Assembly (NCBI GenBank): GCA_021234535.1
Contig: SFZH01000008.1
Span: 3,038,001 to 3,102,000, forward strand
Length of the DNA stretch: 64,000 nt
From: Stichopus chloronotus
Lineage: Eukaryota; Echinodermata; Holothuroidea; Aspidochirotida; Stichopodidae
Direction: 5' to 3'
Part shown: piece by piece, positions 40,828-53,200 of the stretch
How the letters are laid out: each line of letters begins with the position of its first letter
How positions within the stretch are numbered: position 1 is the first letter of the stretch
Position numbers and translations under genes: made by a program
The notes under the pieces: generated by a model
The model's database searches: none
What the model was told of the DNA's origin: nothing
The model's input: only the letters and a program-made list of their open reading frames with translations

Positions 40828-41108
40828 TTAATATGATAAATCAGAGGTAGATATGTGAAATAATGTCATCAATCTTGACCGGTAGAAAATAAACATTTTA
40901 GAGCATTGGAATCCATCAAAATGTAACTTTGAAACTCCCACAACAATGTCAACATATTAGGGCTGGGGTTCCACATAAAATGTTACAGTTAATGACCAAA
41001 TGGGTTGCCATTATCTTCTATGCTCACATTACCCTAACCAGTGAAGCTGGATATATTTGTGAATTAATCACCACCAAAGTTTCGTCTGTGATGAGACCTA
41101 TTTGCCTG

Positions 41109-41927
41109 TCACCTCCGAGTTGTCTTGGTAGGTGTCATGTGATCTAGTGTCATCTCAAAGAGATGGTACAGATTCCCTGTTCTCTGGCATATCTGGTAGG
41201 CTGTGTCGTGGCCATTATTGACGATACTTGGATCTATCCATCGGTTCATCAGTAGCAGTTGCAATGTCTCTTTGGCCTGAGCATTGGACGCTGCCAGATG
41301 AAGAGGAGTCTGTCTACCATTGGTGAGACAATTTACGTCGCTCCCTGCCTGGAGCAACACGGACGCCACACCGGCGTGATTCCAACGGCAAGCACAGTGC
41401 AGGGGCATCCACCCGTCTCGAGTCCTGGCATCAAATTTGGCTCTGTTGTCAAGTAGCAGCCTGCACAATTCCACATGTCCATTGTACGATGCCCTATGAA
41501 GTGGCGTGTACAGGTCTTCGTCCACAGCATGAACCAAATCGGGATCTCCCTCCAGGAGTTCCCTCACCGTTTCCAGCTCCCTCTTCTCGGCTGCCCAGAG
41601 GATCTTCTTTGCTGGATCTTTCTTGATCTCCTCCAAGTCTTCAGTTTCCTCATCTTCATCCTCCTCTCCTTCCCACTGACTTTTGAAAGCTTGTTCATGT
41701 ACCTTCTTTTGCTCTGCAACCATGTCCAGGAACTCCTTGTCCTTGTGAGATGGTGTGTTCCCCTCCACGACAGAATTCACAAAGTCCTCCACAGCCTGAG
41801 CTCTTTGTTCCCCCTTTGGGTCACTCGGGTCAAAAAGACCACCATCTGATTGATCAGCACCATCTGGTATAGCTCCAAGAGTACTGGATGTGATCTGTTG
41901 ACTGGGACCAGCATCATTCTCTTCCAT
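41109..41927 (-). CDS. ANKRD49: ANKRD49, ankyrin-repeat protein
   Basis: A single coding exon gives 272 residues. The N-terminal 100 residues are polar and acidic, ending in the run EGEEDEDEETEDLEE. Ankyrin repeats follow: DPAKKILWAAEKRELETV, then TPLHRASYNGHVEL (141-154), MPLHCACRWNHAGVAS (174-189) and TPLHLAASNAQAKETL (207-222), and a final LLLMNRWIDPS. The core closely follows human ANKRD49 (239 aa; LLLWAAEKN.., DGWTPLHSACKWNN.., LELLLMNRY..). Human ANKRD49 is a nuclear ankyrin protein linked to spermatogenesis; the repeats bind protein partners. ATG 41,927 is the first ATG after an in-frame TGA in the upstream part of the exon. A good splice acceptor (pyrimidine run then AACAACAG) at about 41,989 shows that the 5' UTR is split and at least one upstream non-coding exon exists. 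Confidence 0.93.
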   Translation of the reverse strand: MEENDAGPSQQITSSTLGAIPDGADQSDGGLFDPSDPKGEQRAQAVEDFVNSVVEGNTPSHKDKEFLDMVAEQKKVHEQAFKSQWEGEEDEDEETEDLEEIKKDPAKKILWAAEKRELETVRELLEGDPDLVHAVDEDLYTPLHRASYNGHVELCRLLLDNRAKFDARTRDGWMPLHCACRWNHAGVASVLLQAGSDVNCLTNGRQTPLHLAASNAQAKETLQLLLMNRWIDPSIVNNGHDTAYQICQRTGNLYHLFEMTLDHMTPTKTTRR

Positions 41928-42118
41928 TTCTTCAAGAGATGGCCGAATAAACTCACAGACTCAACACCGGTTTTCTCCAAATGTTTCCTGTTGTTAAAAA
42001 AAAAGTTCCAAGGAAAATTTATTTTAAATTAAAGGTGGGACGACAATTTGTAATTTTGCAGTTATCTGCAATGCTAGACATCATCACCATGGAGATCTGG
42101 CACAGTGAGAGGCAGATT

Positions 42119-42330
42119 GAGAATTAAAGACCAAGTAACATACATCTAGAAAAGAGCTGGCTCCATTCAGATGATGAGAGTGAAACCCTGAAGAATAATC
42201 TGTTGGAATTGTTTGTATTGATTACTAATTTTGAGATACAGTATAGCATTTCAAAGTTTCACGAAAATGCAAAAAGGATGACGTGGAGTGTTGCAAAGTG
42301 CCAGAATTTCCTCTGTTAAACTTATATATT
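42119..42330. repeat. Dispersed ~200-bp repeat, copy 2
   Basis: This aligns by eye with 9,268-9,467 in a DDOST intron. Shared blocks in order include CATCTAGAAA, GTGAAACCCTGAA, TCTGTTGGAATTG, TTTCAAAGTTT, GAAAATGCAAAA and GTGGAGTGTTGCA. Ends are not defined. Confidence 0.75.
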
Positions 42331-43135
42331 ATCTCTTCATTACATAAATACTGGGTCATACATTAGTAAGTAATATCAATATTTATCAGACAACTGATAC
42401 AAGACAAGACATGCTTCCAAAATGAAACCCAAAGCCATAAAACAGAGCCAATTGTTCTTGAAATAATGGTTTTAAAAGTGAGCAAAGGATGACAATGATT
42501 CCAACTGAACTTTTTTCACAATTCATGCTCTGCTTGCAGCAATCTGTCTATTATACATCCAAAGGAATAAAGAAGCTTACCACGAGTGCATGTATTTCTG
42601 ATAAACTATACTCTGTAGCATTTTGAGGGACACTGCAACCTCTTTTGACGACATGAAAAGTTGCGTGAGGTAGGTAGACAGAAACCATGTTCTAATGAAA
42701 ACACGTGACAATAAATGCCTCCTTTGTGTGACAGAATAAGATGGGGGTAAAATAAAAAAAGACCTGCTGAAGATGGTAGATTAAAAGAGCAATAATTGCG
42801 AGGTGACAGGTGGGATTTAAGGAAAGCAGAAAGAACTAGCACAAATATTTCACCAATAACAATCTAACACAGTGCATACAACATCCATGTTTTGAGAGGG
42901 ATTTCATGTTGGAATAACAAAGTTTTGATTCCATTGTGCAGATTACAGAACATGTACTGTAGTCACTATTGGATACAAGATTTGAAGAAGATATTAAAGT
43001 AGCAAAACACTTGTATCACTCCTACTTCCTCACTTGTACCTGTCCCAAAACCACCAACACTCTCACCTACAGTGCTGTGCCAAATGAACTGATGATCTTT
43101 TTAAACCCAAATTTCTGGCAGGCCAAGATCTATCC

Positions 43136-44012
43136 TTGTTTTACTATCTCATCCCTATACCTACTGTAGGTATACAGGGAGGAGACATTGTACTTACTGT
43201 ACTTGAGGGATTAAAGTCGCCACAATTGACCCGTAAGTGGAAGCCCACGTTGCACCCCTTGCAGTATTCAACCACAACTCAGTGGGCCAGTAGCCCTTAT
43301 GTGGGGGTACCTCATGGTATACAAATGACATGGATCGGGATTATCCACTGGGGTTAGAGGTGAGAATGAGTGTCCAAATGTGTGTACAACCAAACTTGTG
43401 TCATGATCTCCTCCTAGCACGGTAAGTCTGATGAACCTCAAACTTGGTGAGTAGGTGCCCGGGTATGAGGTGTAGAGTCTGCCTGACCGATGATGTCAGA
43501 GGTCAAAGGTCACAGTCCTGATAACAGAAACACATTTTTAGCAATATCTCAATGTGTGAATATCCTAGCGTGATAAAACTACCATATATGGAAAGTAGAC
43601 AATACAAGAATTTTTTAAAACTATTGATGCCACCACGTCAAAAGTCACGTGATTTAAGGTTGACACGGAAAAAGTGCTCTAAAAAGTGTGTCACCATGCT
43701 GTAGAACGTGTGTCATGATCTCCTCCTAATGGTAAGTCAAACGTCAAACTTGGTTGGTAGGTGCTGGGGTACGATGTAAAGTGTCCGCCTGACCGATGAT
43801 GTCATCGGTCAAAGGTCACGAAAACATAAAAACACATTTTTAGCATTATCTCAATGTGTGAATATCCCAGAGCTATAAAACTACCATATATGGAAAGTAG
43901 ACAATACAGAAATTTTATTAAAAAGATATTGATGACATCATCAGGTCAAAAGTCATGTGATTATCGGTAAAACTGGCAAAAATGCTCTAAATGTGTGTCA
44001 GGATCTCCTTTT
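43136..44012. repeat. Interspersed repeat with internal ~300-bp tandem units (CRE/DR1 family), copy A
   Basis: It begins with CATCCCTATACCTACTGTAG and TACAGGGAGG, and units restart at TCATGATCTCCTCCTA near 43,401 and 43,713 and at TCAGGATCTCC near 43,998 (periods about 312 and 285). Each unit has CTGACCGATGATGTCA followed by GGTCAAAGGTCAC. The same family occurs at 62,012-62,672. No protein is encoded. It is probably a non-autonomous mobile repeat, of unknown class. Confidence 0.85.
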
Positions 44013-44648
44013 AAACACATTTCTAGGGAATACTTTTTGCGAACGCTTGATTTATACGCACATGTCTACGCACATGCAGTATTTGTGCAGTTTGATGCAT
44101 ATACGCGTTGTACTTCAGTACTTTAATAGATCACTATAGCTAAGTAACTTGAATATTCAGCACTTCTATCCACAACTGGCAATCTGAATCACTGATGAAA
44201 ATATGCAGCTGAGCACACTCGGGAAGTACATGAAATGATGTATGAATGACCATGCAAAATGACAGGGATGAGATTTTGCAACTACATGGATTGCCTACAC
44301 GTTACTTTTTTAGAGCACTGTATTTTTGCTTGCATATCGCAAACCAAATTCAATTGAACAATAAAGATATAACATGTAAAATGCCAGCAGAAAGTTCACA
44401 CATTAAAAGGAATTCTCCACCAACAACAAACCTTCACATAATACATGAGATTTATTAACCTTCTAGCAGTTAAAAATAAAGATTGTGCCACTATTGTAGA
44501 TGTTTCTTTAAATGTGAAATATTGCTTTCAAAGTTGGTCTTTACTGATATTTACCATATGCCTGGAAATGTGTGACATTGAATCAACAAATGCTGTTTCC
44601 CCTTTTTTTGCATTCCAAGTAAGGTCTTATGATGCAAAACTCTTAAAG

Positions 44649-45934
44649 AGGCCATGACATGTAGACTAAAACTCACTGGAGACTGGTTTTTTTAAAGTCA
44701 AAGTGACATTCCAAAACTGCCTTTTTGTTCTTGGGACCACTTTTAATCTTATGCAATTAATGTTTTAACTTTCACACTTCAAAGCTCCTTCTTGAAAAAC
44801 TCTGTTGTTCTACATGGCATTTTATGGTGTCATACTGTATCTAGGAACCCGTTCATGCACGAGCTAAATTGATTCACAGTAATTCAATATGTTTCTTTGT
44901 GCACATGCACTGATGTCTTTACTCACTTACACACAATCTTTCTTGGGGTCTGGGCCATTTGGGTGTCCGGGAAGTTTTGGTCCAAGGTCACATGTGGACC
45001 CTATGTTCCATTTTATGAAATTCTGCAAAATGCTTTTTCTCCTACAGATTGTGATATATTCATGAGTTGTCATCAAGATACATTGTTAGTGGTACTTACA
45101 TTGTTCATGAAATTTTTGTCCAAGGTCTCATATTGGCCTTATGGCCCATTTGATGCAATTCTGCAAAATGCTTTTTCTCCTACAGATTGTCATACATGTG
45201 TACAATATATGGATGGTTTGTCATTATGACACTCTGTTAGTGGCACCTTACGCATACGTACATAAATTTTGGATGCAAGGCTGAAGATGGGCCCTCGTGC
45301 CCATCATGGGCTTTAGATGCAGTATTTCTGAACACCATAAATGTGTCACTACCAGAATACCATGAGGTCAAATCGTCAATATCGAATGAGAGAATCTTTA
45401 GGGGAACAACTTTTTGCAGAATGTCACAAAATGGACAAAAGGCCTATTACCTTGGATCAAACATTAATGAACACCCTGAAGGTACCACTAAAAATGCATC
45501 ATTGTAACAGAACAATACTGTAAGATTGGCTGTAGGAGGTGACCATTTTGCATAATTTCATAAAGTGGGCCACAGGGCTCACATGGGATCTTGTGCCACA
45601 AATTCGTGATACCTCAAACGGCCCACTGCCTAGGAAATATTGTGTGCAAGTTTGAAACAGATTAAAGTATGTGCAAGTAGAAGCATTTTCAATTATTGTG
45701 AAGAGATAGCTCGAATGCATGAATCTGCTACTGTATTAGTTTTACATGATATGACATCATACAGAATAAAGAAAGAATTTTCAAAGGGGGGGCTTCCAAC
45801 TGTGAAACTTAAAATGTTGATTGTGTGACATTGGATGATGTCGCAAGTACACCAAAGGCAGTTTTGGATACCAATTTGTGCAAATATTTAGAAAAGAAAG
45901 TTTTTACAGCATTTAAGTCTACACGTCATGACCT
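44649..45934. mobile_element. Foldback element with tandem-repeat arms
   Basis: The left arm contains two 138-bp-spaced copies of ATTCTGCAAAATGCTTTTTC (45,020 and 45,158), each preceded by GTCCAAGGTC. The right arm contains the reverse complements near 45,400-45,470 and 45,535-45,640. Outer pairs are GCCATGACATGTAGACT at 44,651-44,667 against 45,916-45,932 (15 of 17) and CCAAAACTGCCTTT near 44,711 against 45,854-45,867. The unpaired centre is about 45,235-45,390. There is no coding capacity. Borders are approximate. Confidence 0.78.
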
Positions 45935-47320
45935 TTTGTAGTTCAGTGATTATTACCACCTCATCAATATCTGCAATCAGTAAGACGCAGTACTGTACTT
46001 TTCATTTGTGAAACCAGGGAGCTGATACTGAGATGGACAGAAAATTTAATCACTTTGAATACTTTCAGACCTAGCATATCCAGTAAACATAAGCTCTGTA
46101 CTGTAGTTGGCTCATAGGAATCTAGATGAATACATTAAGGCAGATCAACATCAACAAATCTCAGCATGCCGACACATCTACTGTAGGTAAAGAACCAAAT
46201 ATTTGGATTCATTCCCTAGCACATCCACTGAGGAAGGACAATGGGGGCCATGACACCACCAAAAACTTGTTAATTTACATTACATGCAAGACAAAAAATT
46301 TAAGGAGCAAGTCAACTTAAAATTGTACACTTTTGTTATGCAAAAATGCATCTGAGGGCATTCAGCTATAAATTTATTTTCCAAAGATCCCTTACATCTC
46401 TCTCCCAAATCACTGTACCACCACTTTGGCTGCTCCGAAACAAAGGATTGGGATCTGCCGGAAGGTTCATTAATTGTGTACAGTACATGTATGTTCCCTG
46501 CCTGTGAGGTTCAAACAATTACATTTGATGCCATAGACTTTATACGATGCAAATGTTACCAACTGATGTAAATTCATGCCCACAAGACAATCACAAAACG
46601 GATATACTGTACCAACAGTACCATCAACAAATACAGAGCATACATATACAAAATGAATTCACACAGTTACGACGGTAGTTTGGATTACTGAAAATATATA
46701 ATATCCATAGTGATTCTTTCAATATAATCATTCTACCATATCATGTACTGTAGGATTGTGCACACAGTACAGTACATGTTAGGACTGCTGGGCGTTGAAT
46801 AGCTTTGTGCTACAAAAGTACCAAAGTCTTACTGAACTGAGGGTTAAAGAAACTGATTTCAAAAGTTTACTTTTGTTCATACTCATAGGTACGGCACATG
46901 TGGTGGTGACTCAACACTTTGACAGTGAATGGGAAAAATGGAACTGATACTGTGCAATATGCGCTAGCAGCTGTATTTATTTCTAATAGTAGTGTTGTAT
47001 CCATGGCAATAACTGGACTGAGTAGGTTATAGTGTAGGCTATTGGTCTGTACTGCACACTGGTATTCATGAAGAAATCAATTGGTTTGAACTTGACTGTA
47101 ATACAGAAGGTGAAAATAATTTTAAAACTAGTACCTGTTGTGCTAAGTCACTTAATGGAGCAACACAAATGAACTTGGCCAAGTTACACAAGTTGTGGAT
47201 GACATATTTTAAAGGGAAGTACGAGGACTAGATCTCTTCTAGTGGAATAGCAGGTATGGTATGCCGTATATACTGTATGTAACTACAGTACATGTGTATT
47301 TTATAGATTTACTGTACCTA

Positions 47321-47518
47321 CAATCTTGGACAAAATTCCTTGGGACACCCCGCGCCCCCGTTCAATGTTGGCTATAGGATTGCTGTTCAAAGGGTACATT
47401 CACTTCTATAGCGCAACATTGGAAAGGGGCGCGGGGTTTCATGTTATCCTCTCACCTAAAATTCAGTATTATATTTGCAACATACGACAAAGTGTCCCAA
47501 CAATTTTGTCCAAGATTG
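47321..47518. mobile_element. 198-bp MITE, copy 1
   Basis: Terminal inverted repeats begin CAATCTTGGACAAAATT on both ends, followed after a short mismatch by GGGACA. An inner inverted pair (TTCAATGTTGGCTATAG and CTATAGCGCAACATTGG) with flanking C/G-rich blocks would fold the first half into a hairpin. TA lies directly before the element and TC after it. A TA target and short terminal repeats suggest a Tc1/mariner-type non-autonomous element. Confidence 0.85.
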
Positions 47519-49087
47519 TCTGAGAATTTCGAGGGGTTAGAAGCATGCGCAGGGCACAGGAAAATCGTCAGTTTCAAACAAGTTAAACTGCAAAATGTGG
47601 GGTGATATTCCTTGCAACAAGAAACATCAGCAGTGCATGTTCGGCATGTTTGGGGCCTATATTGAAGTTGGTTTACTGTAATAATATTATTGTGTGAATG
47701 TTGTCAATGTATATTACGGAGTAAAGGGAGGAATAAGTCAGTCAAATCCATGTATTTGCACTAAATGTGCTACATAAAATGCAGTCATTGGGGAGGTAAC
47801 ATCTAAACTCCAATGCATTTTGTCGACCAGGAAACTACTTTAAAACATTTTTTATGATACAAATTACGTACTTTCGGCTCAAACTCTGATAATGAGACAG
47901 GTACCGAAGAAAAAAACAACAAACAAAAACACCCCCCTCAAAAAAAAAAATACTGACATGTTAGTGGTCCGTTGAAGAAGATCGATGTATGTGTGTTATT
48001 TATTCAAATTGTTCACAGTGATGAGGTGGTGTGTGCTGTTAAAGTAACTACGCTTAATGACTATTAGGACTTACTTTCAGGTTAATCTGGGTAAAAAAGT
48101 GTACTATCATTATACGAAAAAACCCCCCAAAATGCAAATTTAATTAGTGTGACGTTTGCTCATATTCACATAACAGTGACATTGTGACACCCATTCTAAT
48201 GTACCGTACATGGTGCACTGTAATATGTCAGTCATTTTAAGAGGTTTCAACAGACTTTATAGTACATTTGCTGTTAGAGCTATATCATTATATTGATATA
48301 CATATATGTATTACCTTATGTTATATATGAATGAATGAAAAATGAGAAGTTGACAGACATTTGAGTTTATGAATGGATAATTGCGCAGTGAAAAACACTA
48401 TGGTCATGACGTGAATTGAACCCCGACCTTCCCATCCAAGCTGACTTAGACCTAACAACAGCGTCCGAAAGTATAGGTTAATGAAACCCACGTTCTACCA
48501 AATGTTTTGACAGGAAAATTTAAGCAACCCGTAGGAAAATTGCGTAGATTACAAGACTGGAGATTACTTACGTTACCAGCTTCATGCAATGTAAAAATTG
48601 CAGTCACAAATCTTGATTTAGCGGCCAAAAATGGAAAAAACCAGCCTTTACTAACGTACCATTATTTTAATATTAAGCTGAATCTACAGTTCTGACTTTA
48701 ACGCATTTTGGTAGAACATGGAGCTACTTCAGAACACATTATAACTGGGATTCCCACCAGCATTCTACAATTGCAGTAACACTCCTGTTGCAACGCAATG
48801 CAACAGCTGCTCATCAATGTTATTTCTAAACGCAACTATTTCTGTCCGCATCCAATACCATGAAACAATCTATTCATTCATGATCACTCCTTTTCAACAA
48901 AAATATACAAATAAACCCCCAAATTAAAATTAAACTTGTTATGTTAATAGTCAAAATTCAGAATACTTTCTTTTAAAAATCCCCAGAAGAATAGGCCCCA
49001 ATAAATATTTTTTATGATGCACCTTGTCCAAAAATGTTCAATTTTCTTTCGAAATTTCGCTCCAAAATTGCTCCCAAAAAACTCAGA

Positions 49088-49285
49088 CAATCTTGGACAA
49101 AATTCCTTGGGACACCCCGCGCCCCCGTTCAATGTTGGCTATAGGATTGCTGTTCAAAGGGTACATTCACTTCTATAGCGCAACATTGGAAAGGGGCGCT
49201 GGGTTTCATGTTATCCTCTCACCTCAAATTCAGTATTATATTTGCAACATACGACAAAGTGTCCCAACAATTTTGTCCAAGATTG
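49088..49285. mobile_element. 198-bp MITE, copy 2
   Basis: This is nearly identical to the copy at 47,321-47,518 (only a few substitutions) and exactly the same length, 1.6 kb downstream in the same orientation. TA follows the element and GA precedes it. The shared 60-residue open frame in both copies is just the repeat. Confidence 0.87.
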
Positions 49286-50266
49286 TAGATCTTTGACCAA
49301 TCGCAAAAAAAATTATATGACCACTGGAACAATACTTCATTGCCATTGAATAGCAAATACTTATTACACTGAATTATACGATAGACCAGGCGAAAGAACT
49401 ACTGTAAGTGCAAAATATTCGTTGTAGCTCTCCTATGCCTGCTAAAGAATGGTAAATTTAACCATAGGTATAGGAATCAGGGGAGGGCCAAATTCCCCCT
49501 AACCACCTGGTACCATGGATGGGGGTCATCCCCTAAAAATTTGCCCAAATCTGACTATAATTGTCTAATACCACTAGGGGCCGCTACTTGGGGTTAATAA
49601 CAGAACCCTACATCCCGCTAAATTACGTGCCAAATTACTTGCCCTTTGTGATAGTTGCTGTTTGCAGGGCATAAATTTACTTCTCACCCAGTGCATTTAC
49701 CCACTAAAAATCATATTGCTATGCCACTGAGTTCAACAGCTACTGACAGGCAGTGGATATGGACTTTACAGTTTAGTGTGGTCAACAGTGGTTACTAGAG
49801 TAGGAGGGGGGTGTATTTTGGACAAAAATGTAGGAGGGTGTATATTGGACAAAGAACAGCATAATTGGGTGATATGTGGGGCTACATGCCGCCAGAAGGA
49901 ATGTACTTGTGTGAAGGGGTGCACTAGGGAATGCACATCATTGATGCGTTCATCATATTTGGAGCTTCAGAAGAGATGCTCTACAAACATGTGCAACATG
50001 GTGCAGTGAACAATCAATATTATAGACAGGTTTTCTATGGCTTTCATAGATGCCATACGAATGTTTTAAGGAATTAATAAAAAGCCAGATGGTGCATGTA
50101 CAGTACTACAGTATCTTACTACTGTACACATGCATACCAAAGTCACAGTTTAATTTTTGTTTGTCAGGGTGAGCTGCATTCTGTGCTGCGAGGCACAAGC
50201 CACTGGTTGAACACAAGATACCATAACAGCAAAAAGTGCAATCTATACAACCTTCTGCTACAAAGG

Positions 50267-53200
50267 ATGGGCTTCATACGGGAACACTGGTACTGTTGCT
50301 GCTCTCACCGAACAGGGAGCCTTGCAAGCAGTATAATTCTTCTTGTGAGTACTGTACTGTATGTCTATAGACACCATCATGATGTGTGTACTGTATGTAC
50401 GTTGCCTGACTTATAATATATATGCATACACATATTCACTACTGTGCTTCATGTACTTATCCCGATCCATCACTTCTGTCTCACTAATGACTCAACACTG
50501 ACCCATAAATGCTTTGGGCACACATTTCTAGGACCCTAACTAGTACTTAAAGTTTAGGTCCAACTTGGTTACAGGTCCACACCCCACCGTTTCACCATTT
50601 CAATACTTGTTGACCGTTTGATTTAAAAGACTTCTGTTATTGATGAACACTTCAATCTCATATGTATGTATGTATTTCTGCCTTTTTTGACAGATACTCT
50701 CATTCATATCAACAGTTTTGTACGTCATAGCTCTCTTTGACGTTGTCATTGGTCATGAGGACATATACCAAAATGGATTCTTCACAGGTACAGTGTGTAC
50801 AGTATCTCAGATCAGCTGTTCGTACAGCTGCATGAAATGGATCCTACACAGTTATGTTACATCTCTCTCCTACAAGTACATTACAAAAAAAAAAAATCAA
50901 GGTCAACATTTGGACTCAAGTGCAAAGAAAGGCATGAGGAAATATGCTGAGAGGGGATGGAGGCTGAGGAAATATGGGGCATCTTGGCTTTCCATTAGAT
51001 CTTACCATTGATCGGATATTGAACTCACTTTTCTCCCTTTCTGTTCACATGGCCTGCAGATGGAAATAATGAAATTTTGAAGAGTGCATTTGCAACAACT
51101 GAGGAAAATGTGGGCAGAAAAAGAAAAATATCAGTTGTCACAGTTCCTTGCTAAAAATTGTGTTCCATTCCTGTCGCAGTAACATCTGTAAAATATGTAC
51201 AAATGTAATGTAGGTTTTGTCCTCATGAGCTCTTAGGGTTGTTTTACTTCAACTTTACATCAATGTCATTCTGAGCTATTTCTTTGTATTTTTTTTTTCT
51301 CCACCAGTTACTTCTATTACACATTATGCTGGTATTGGCATTAATATTGTGATACACACAATCTCTTCCGTCATCCTCTTCCTCGGTGTCTTTTACGTAA
51401 GTCTGCTTCTCAAAAGTCATTTCAAAAGCTGAAACATTTTTTCAGTATCCAGATATTTCATTGGCCTGTGTCAACCTCAAACTTAATTTAGTTCTAAGTC
51501 TGACCAACCTTACTCACAAAGCCATACTATTCTTCACTGCAGCAACTATAATGTAATACCAACATTTTAATCTTTGGTGGATCAAAACTTGGTAATGTCC
51601 TTCAGTGAAAGGAGTTTCAGTTTTCTGGGTTGTCCACTGACCTTGATTCATAACCCAATCATCTAAACCTGGCCCTGAAAATTTAAAAAAAAAATATCAT
51701 CTTCTCTCTTCCTCTTCTCCCAGGAAAGTAAAATTCCATGTATAAGTGTGCCATACAGTAGTAGTGTGTATATATATGCAGTATTGTGTTTGTATGTGTT
51801 TCAATGCACTTAATTGCTGTAAATTTTACCTGCAGGAGAAAGAAGCCTGGATAGGCTGTTTTGCAATCTCACTAGTGATCACTACTTTACTCGAAAATAC
51901 ACTGGCTACGTTCACACTTGTAACGTACCAAACACAAACAGTGAGTAATGGAATGTTTATTCATATTAAGTAAAATTGTACTGTACAGTACTTAATAATA
52001 GCCATGCTGATATGTACTAGGTAATACATTCTGTGAGGGGATGTCACAGAGGTACTGTAGTTGGGGAGGAGTAAAACGTATTGCCAAATGTAATTGCAGA
52101 GTGATTCCACAACAGTTGGGATAAAGGAGTCCATATCAGGGGAGTCAGAGGTCCTCATTAGGATAGGAACTTAAGCTGAAGACCTGTGTTTTATACTAAG
52201 TTTAGCATTTTAAGTATTCAAGAAGATTTCTAAGTCCAGCAGTAAAAAAGAGATCATGATTAAATCCTGATTGAAATCCTGTCTGAAATGCATTAATTCT
52301 TGTGCCAATCAATGAAGATGTGATGCTGGGTTAGACAGAGTCTGAGATGGTGTATGAATTCAAGGTGTCTGTGTCCAGTACCTCCTGTTATTGTAATATC
52401 CCCTGTTATAATTAAAGGAAGTATACAGTGCATACAAACTTTTGTGAGGTTGCTAAATGTTTACATTCACTTTTCATGGACTTCCTTCTAATTACATAAT
52501 CAGCACATGTATCCACTGGGGGTTGAAACTGATATCAGATTACTTGCAGCTGCAGTATTTCTCACAGTGATAGAAATAGTCGCTTTTTATGCCAGAGTTT
52601 CCTCTATGCTTTAAACATCGACTTCGACGTTACACAGTCTTGCAGGGCTTTCAGTGCGTCAAACCCTAGGCCTGTGATACTAAACTTTATGGGATCCGAA
52701 CATCCCTGAGTGTGAGAAAATGACCAATTCTATCATACCATATTTAATATTAACTGCAAAAGACAGTGGTAGCATACATATCTAGATTCCTCTATTCTAC
52801 TATACAGTATATACAGTGACATAGCATAGAGTACTCCCAACATACAGTACAGTAATAAAAGTTCAAAGTGATAGCAGCAAGTTGTGTGAAATTATTCTCA
52901 GAAATATTTCCTCAGAATTAAATTTAACAGGTATACCCTTTAACTGTTTTACTTTTTACTACTTTTGTTTCCATAGCTACCAAGTACAAGGACACTAGCT
53001 GATTATCCAACCATCATAGTGGAACTTAGTTTCTGCTTTGTAAAAACTATTTTCCAGGTGATCTTGCAGTATTCCACACCATTTTCACCTTTAAGAATCA
53101 TACTGTAAACAAATTTAAATAAATTATTGCAATGCTAACACAGATAAACACCATCATTATAAGTACTACTGCACTGTCTCGCATCATTATCAAGCTACTG

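Larger units (their letters stand above)
35775..41108. other. Intergenic stretch between the second p24 gene and ANKRD49
   Basis: No protein-coding frame is supported. It contains the foldback element at 36,005-36,745 and the TTAA-flanked MITE at 40,219-40,827. Candidate AATAAA signals for ANKRD49 (TTTATT on plus) occur near 40,233 and 40,246, inside that MITE. The 37-40 kb part is AT-rich unique-looking sequence in which I see nothing specific. Confidence 0.6.
42000..50166. other. Repeat-rich stretch between ANKRD49 and the four-TM gene
   Basis: This contains the 5' intron or upstream region of ANKRD49 and no recognised coding exon. It holds a copy of a ~200-bp dispersed repeat (42,119-42,330), the CRE/DR1 repeat (43,136-44,012), a foldback element (44,649-45,934) and two 198-bp MITEs. 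From about 43 kb onward TACTGTA and TACAGTA are unusually frequent. Confidence 0.6.
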
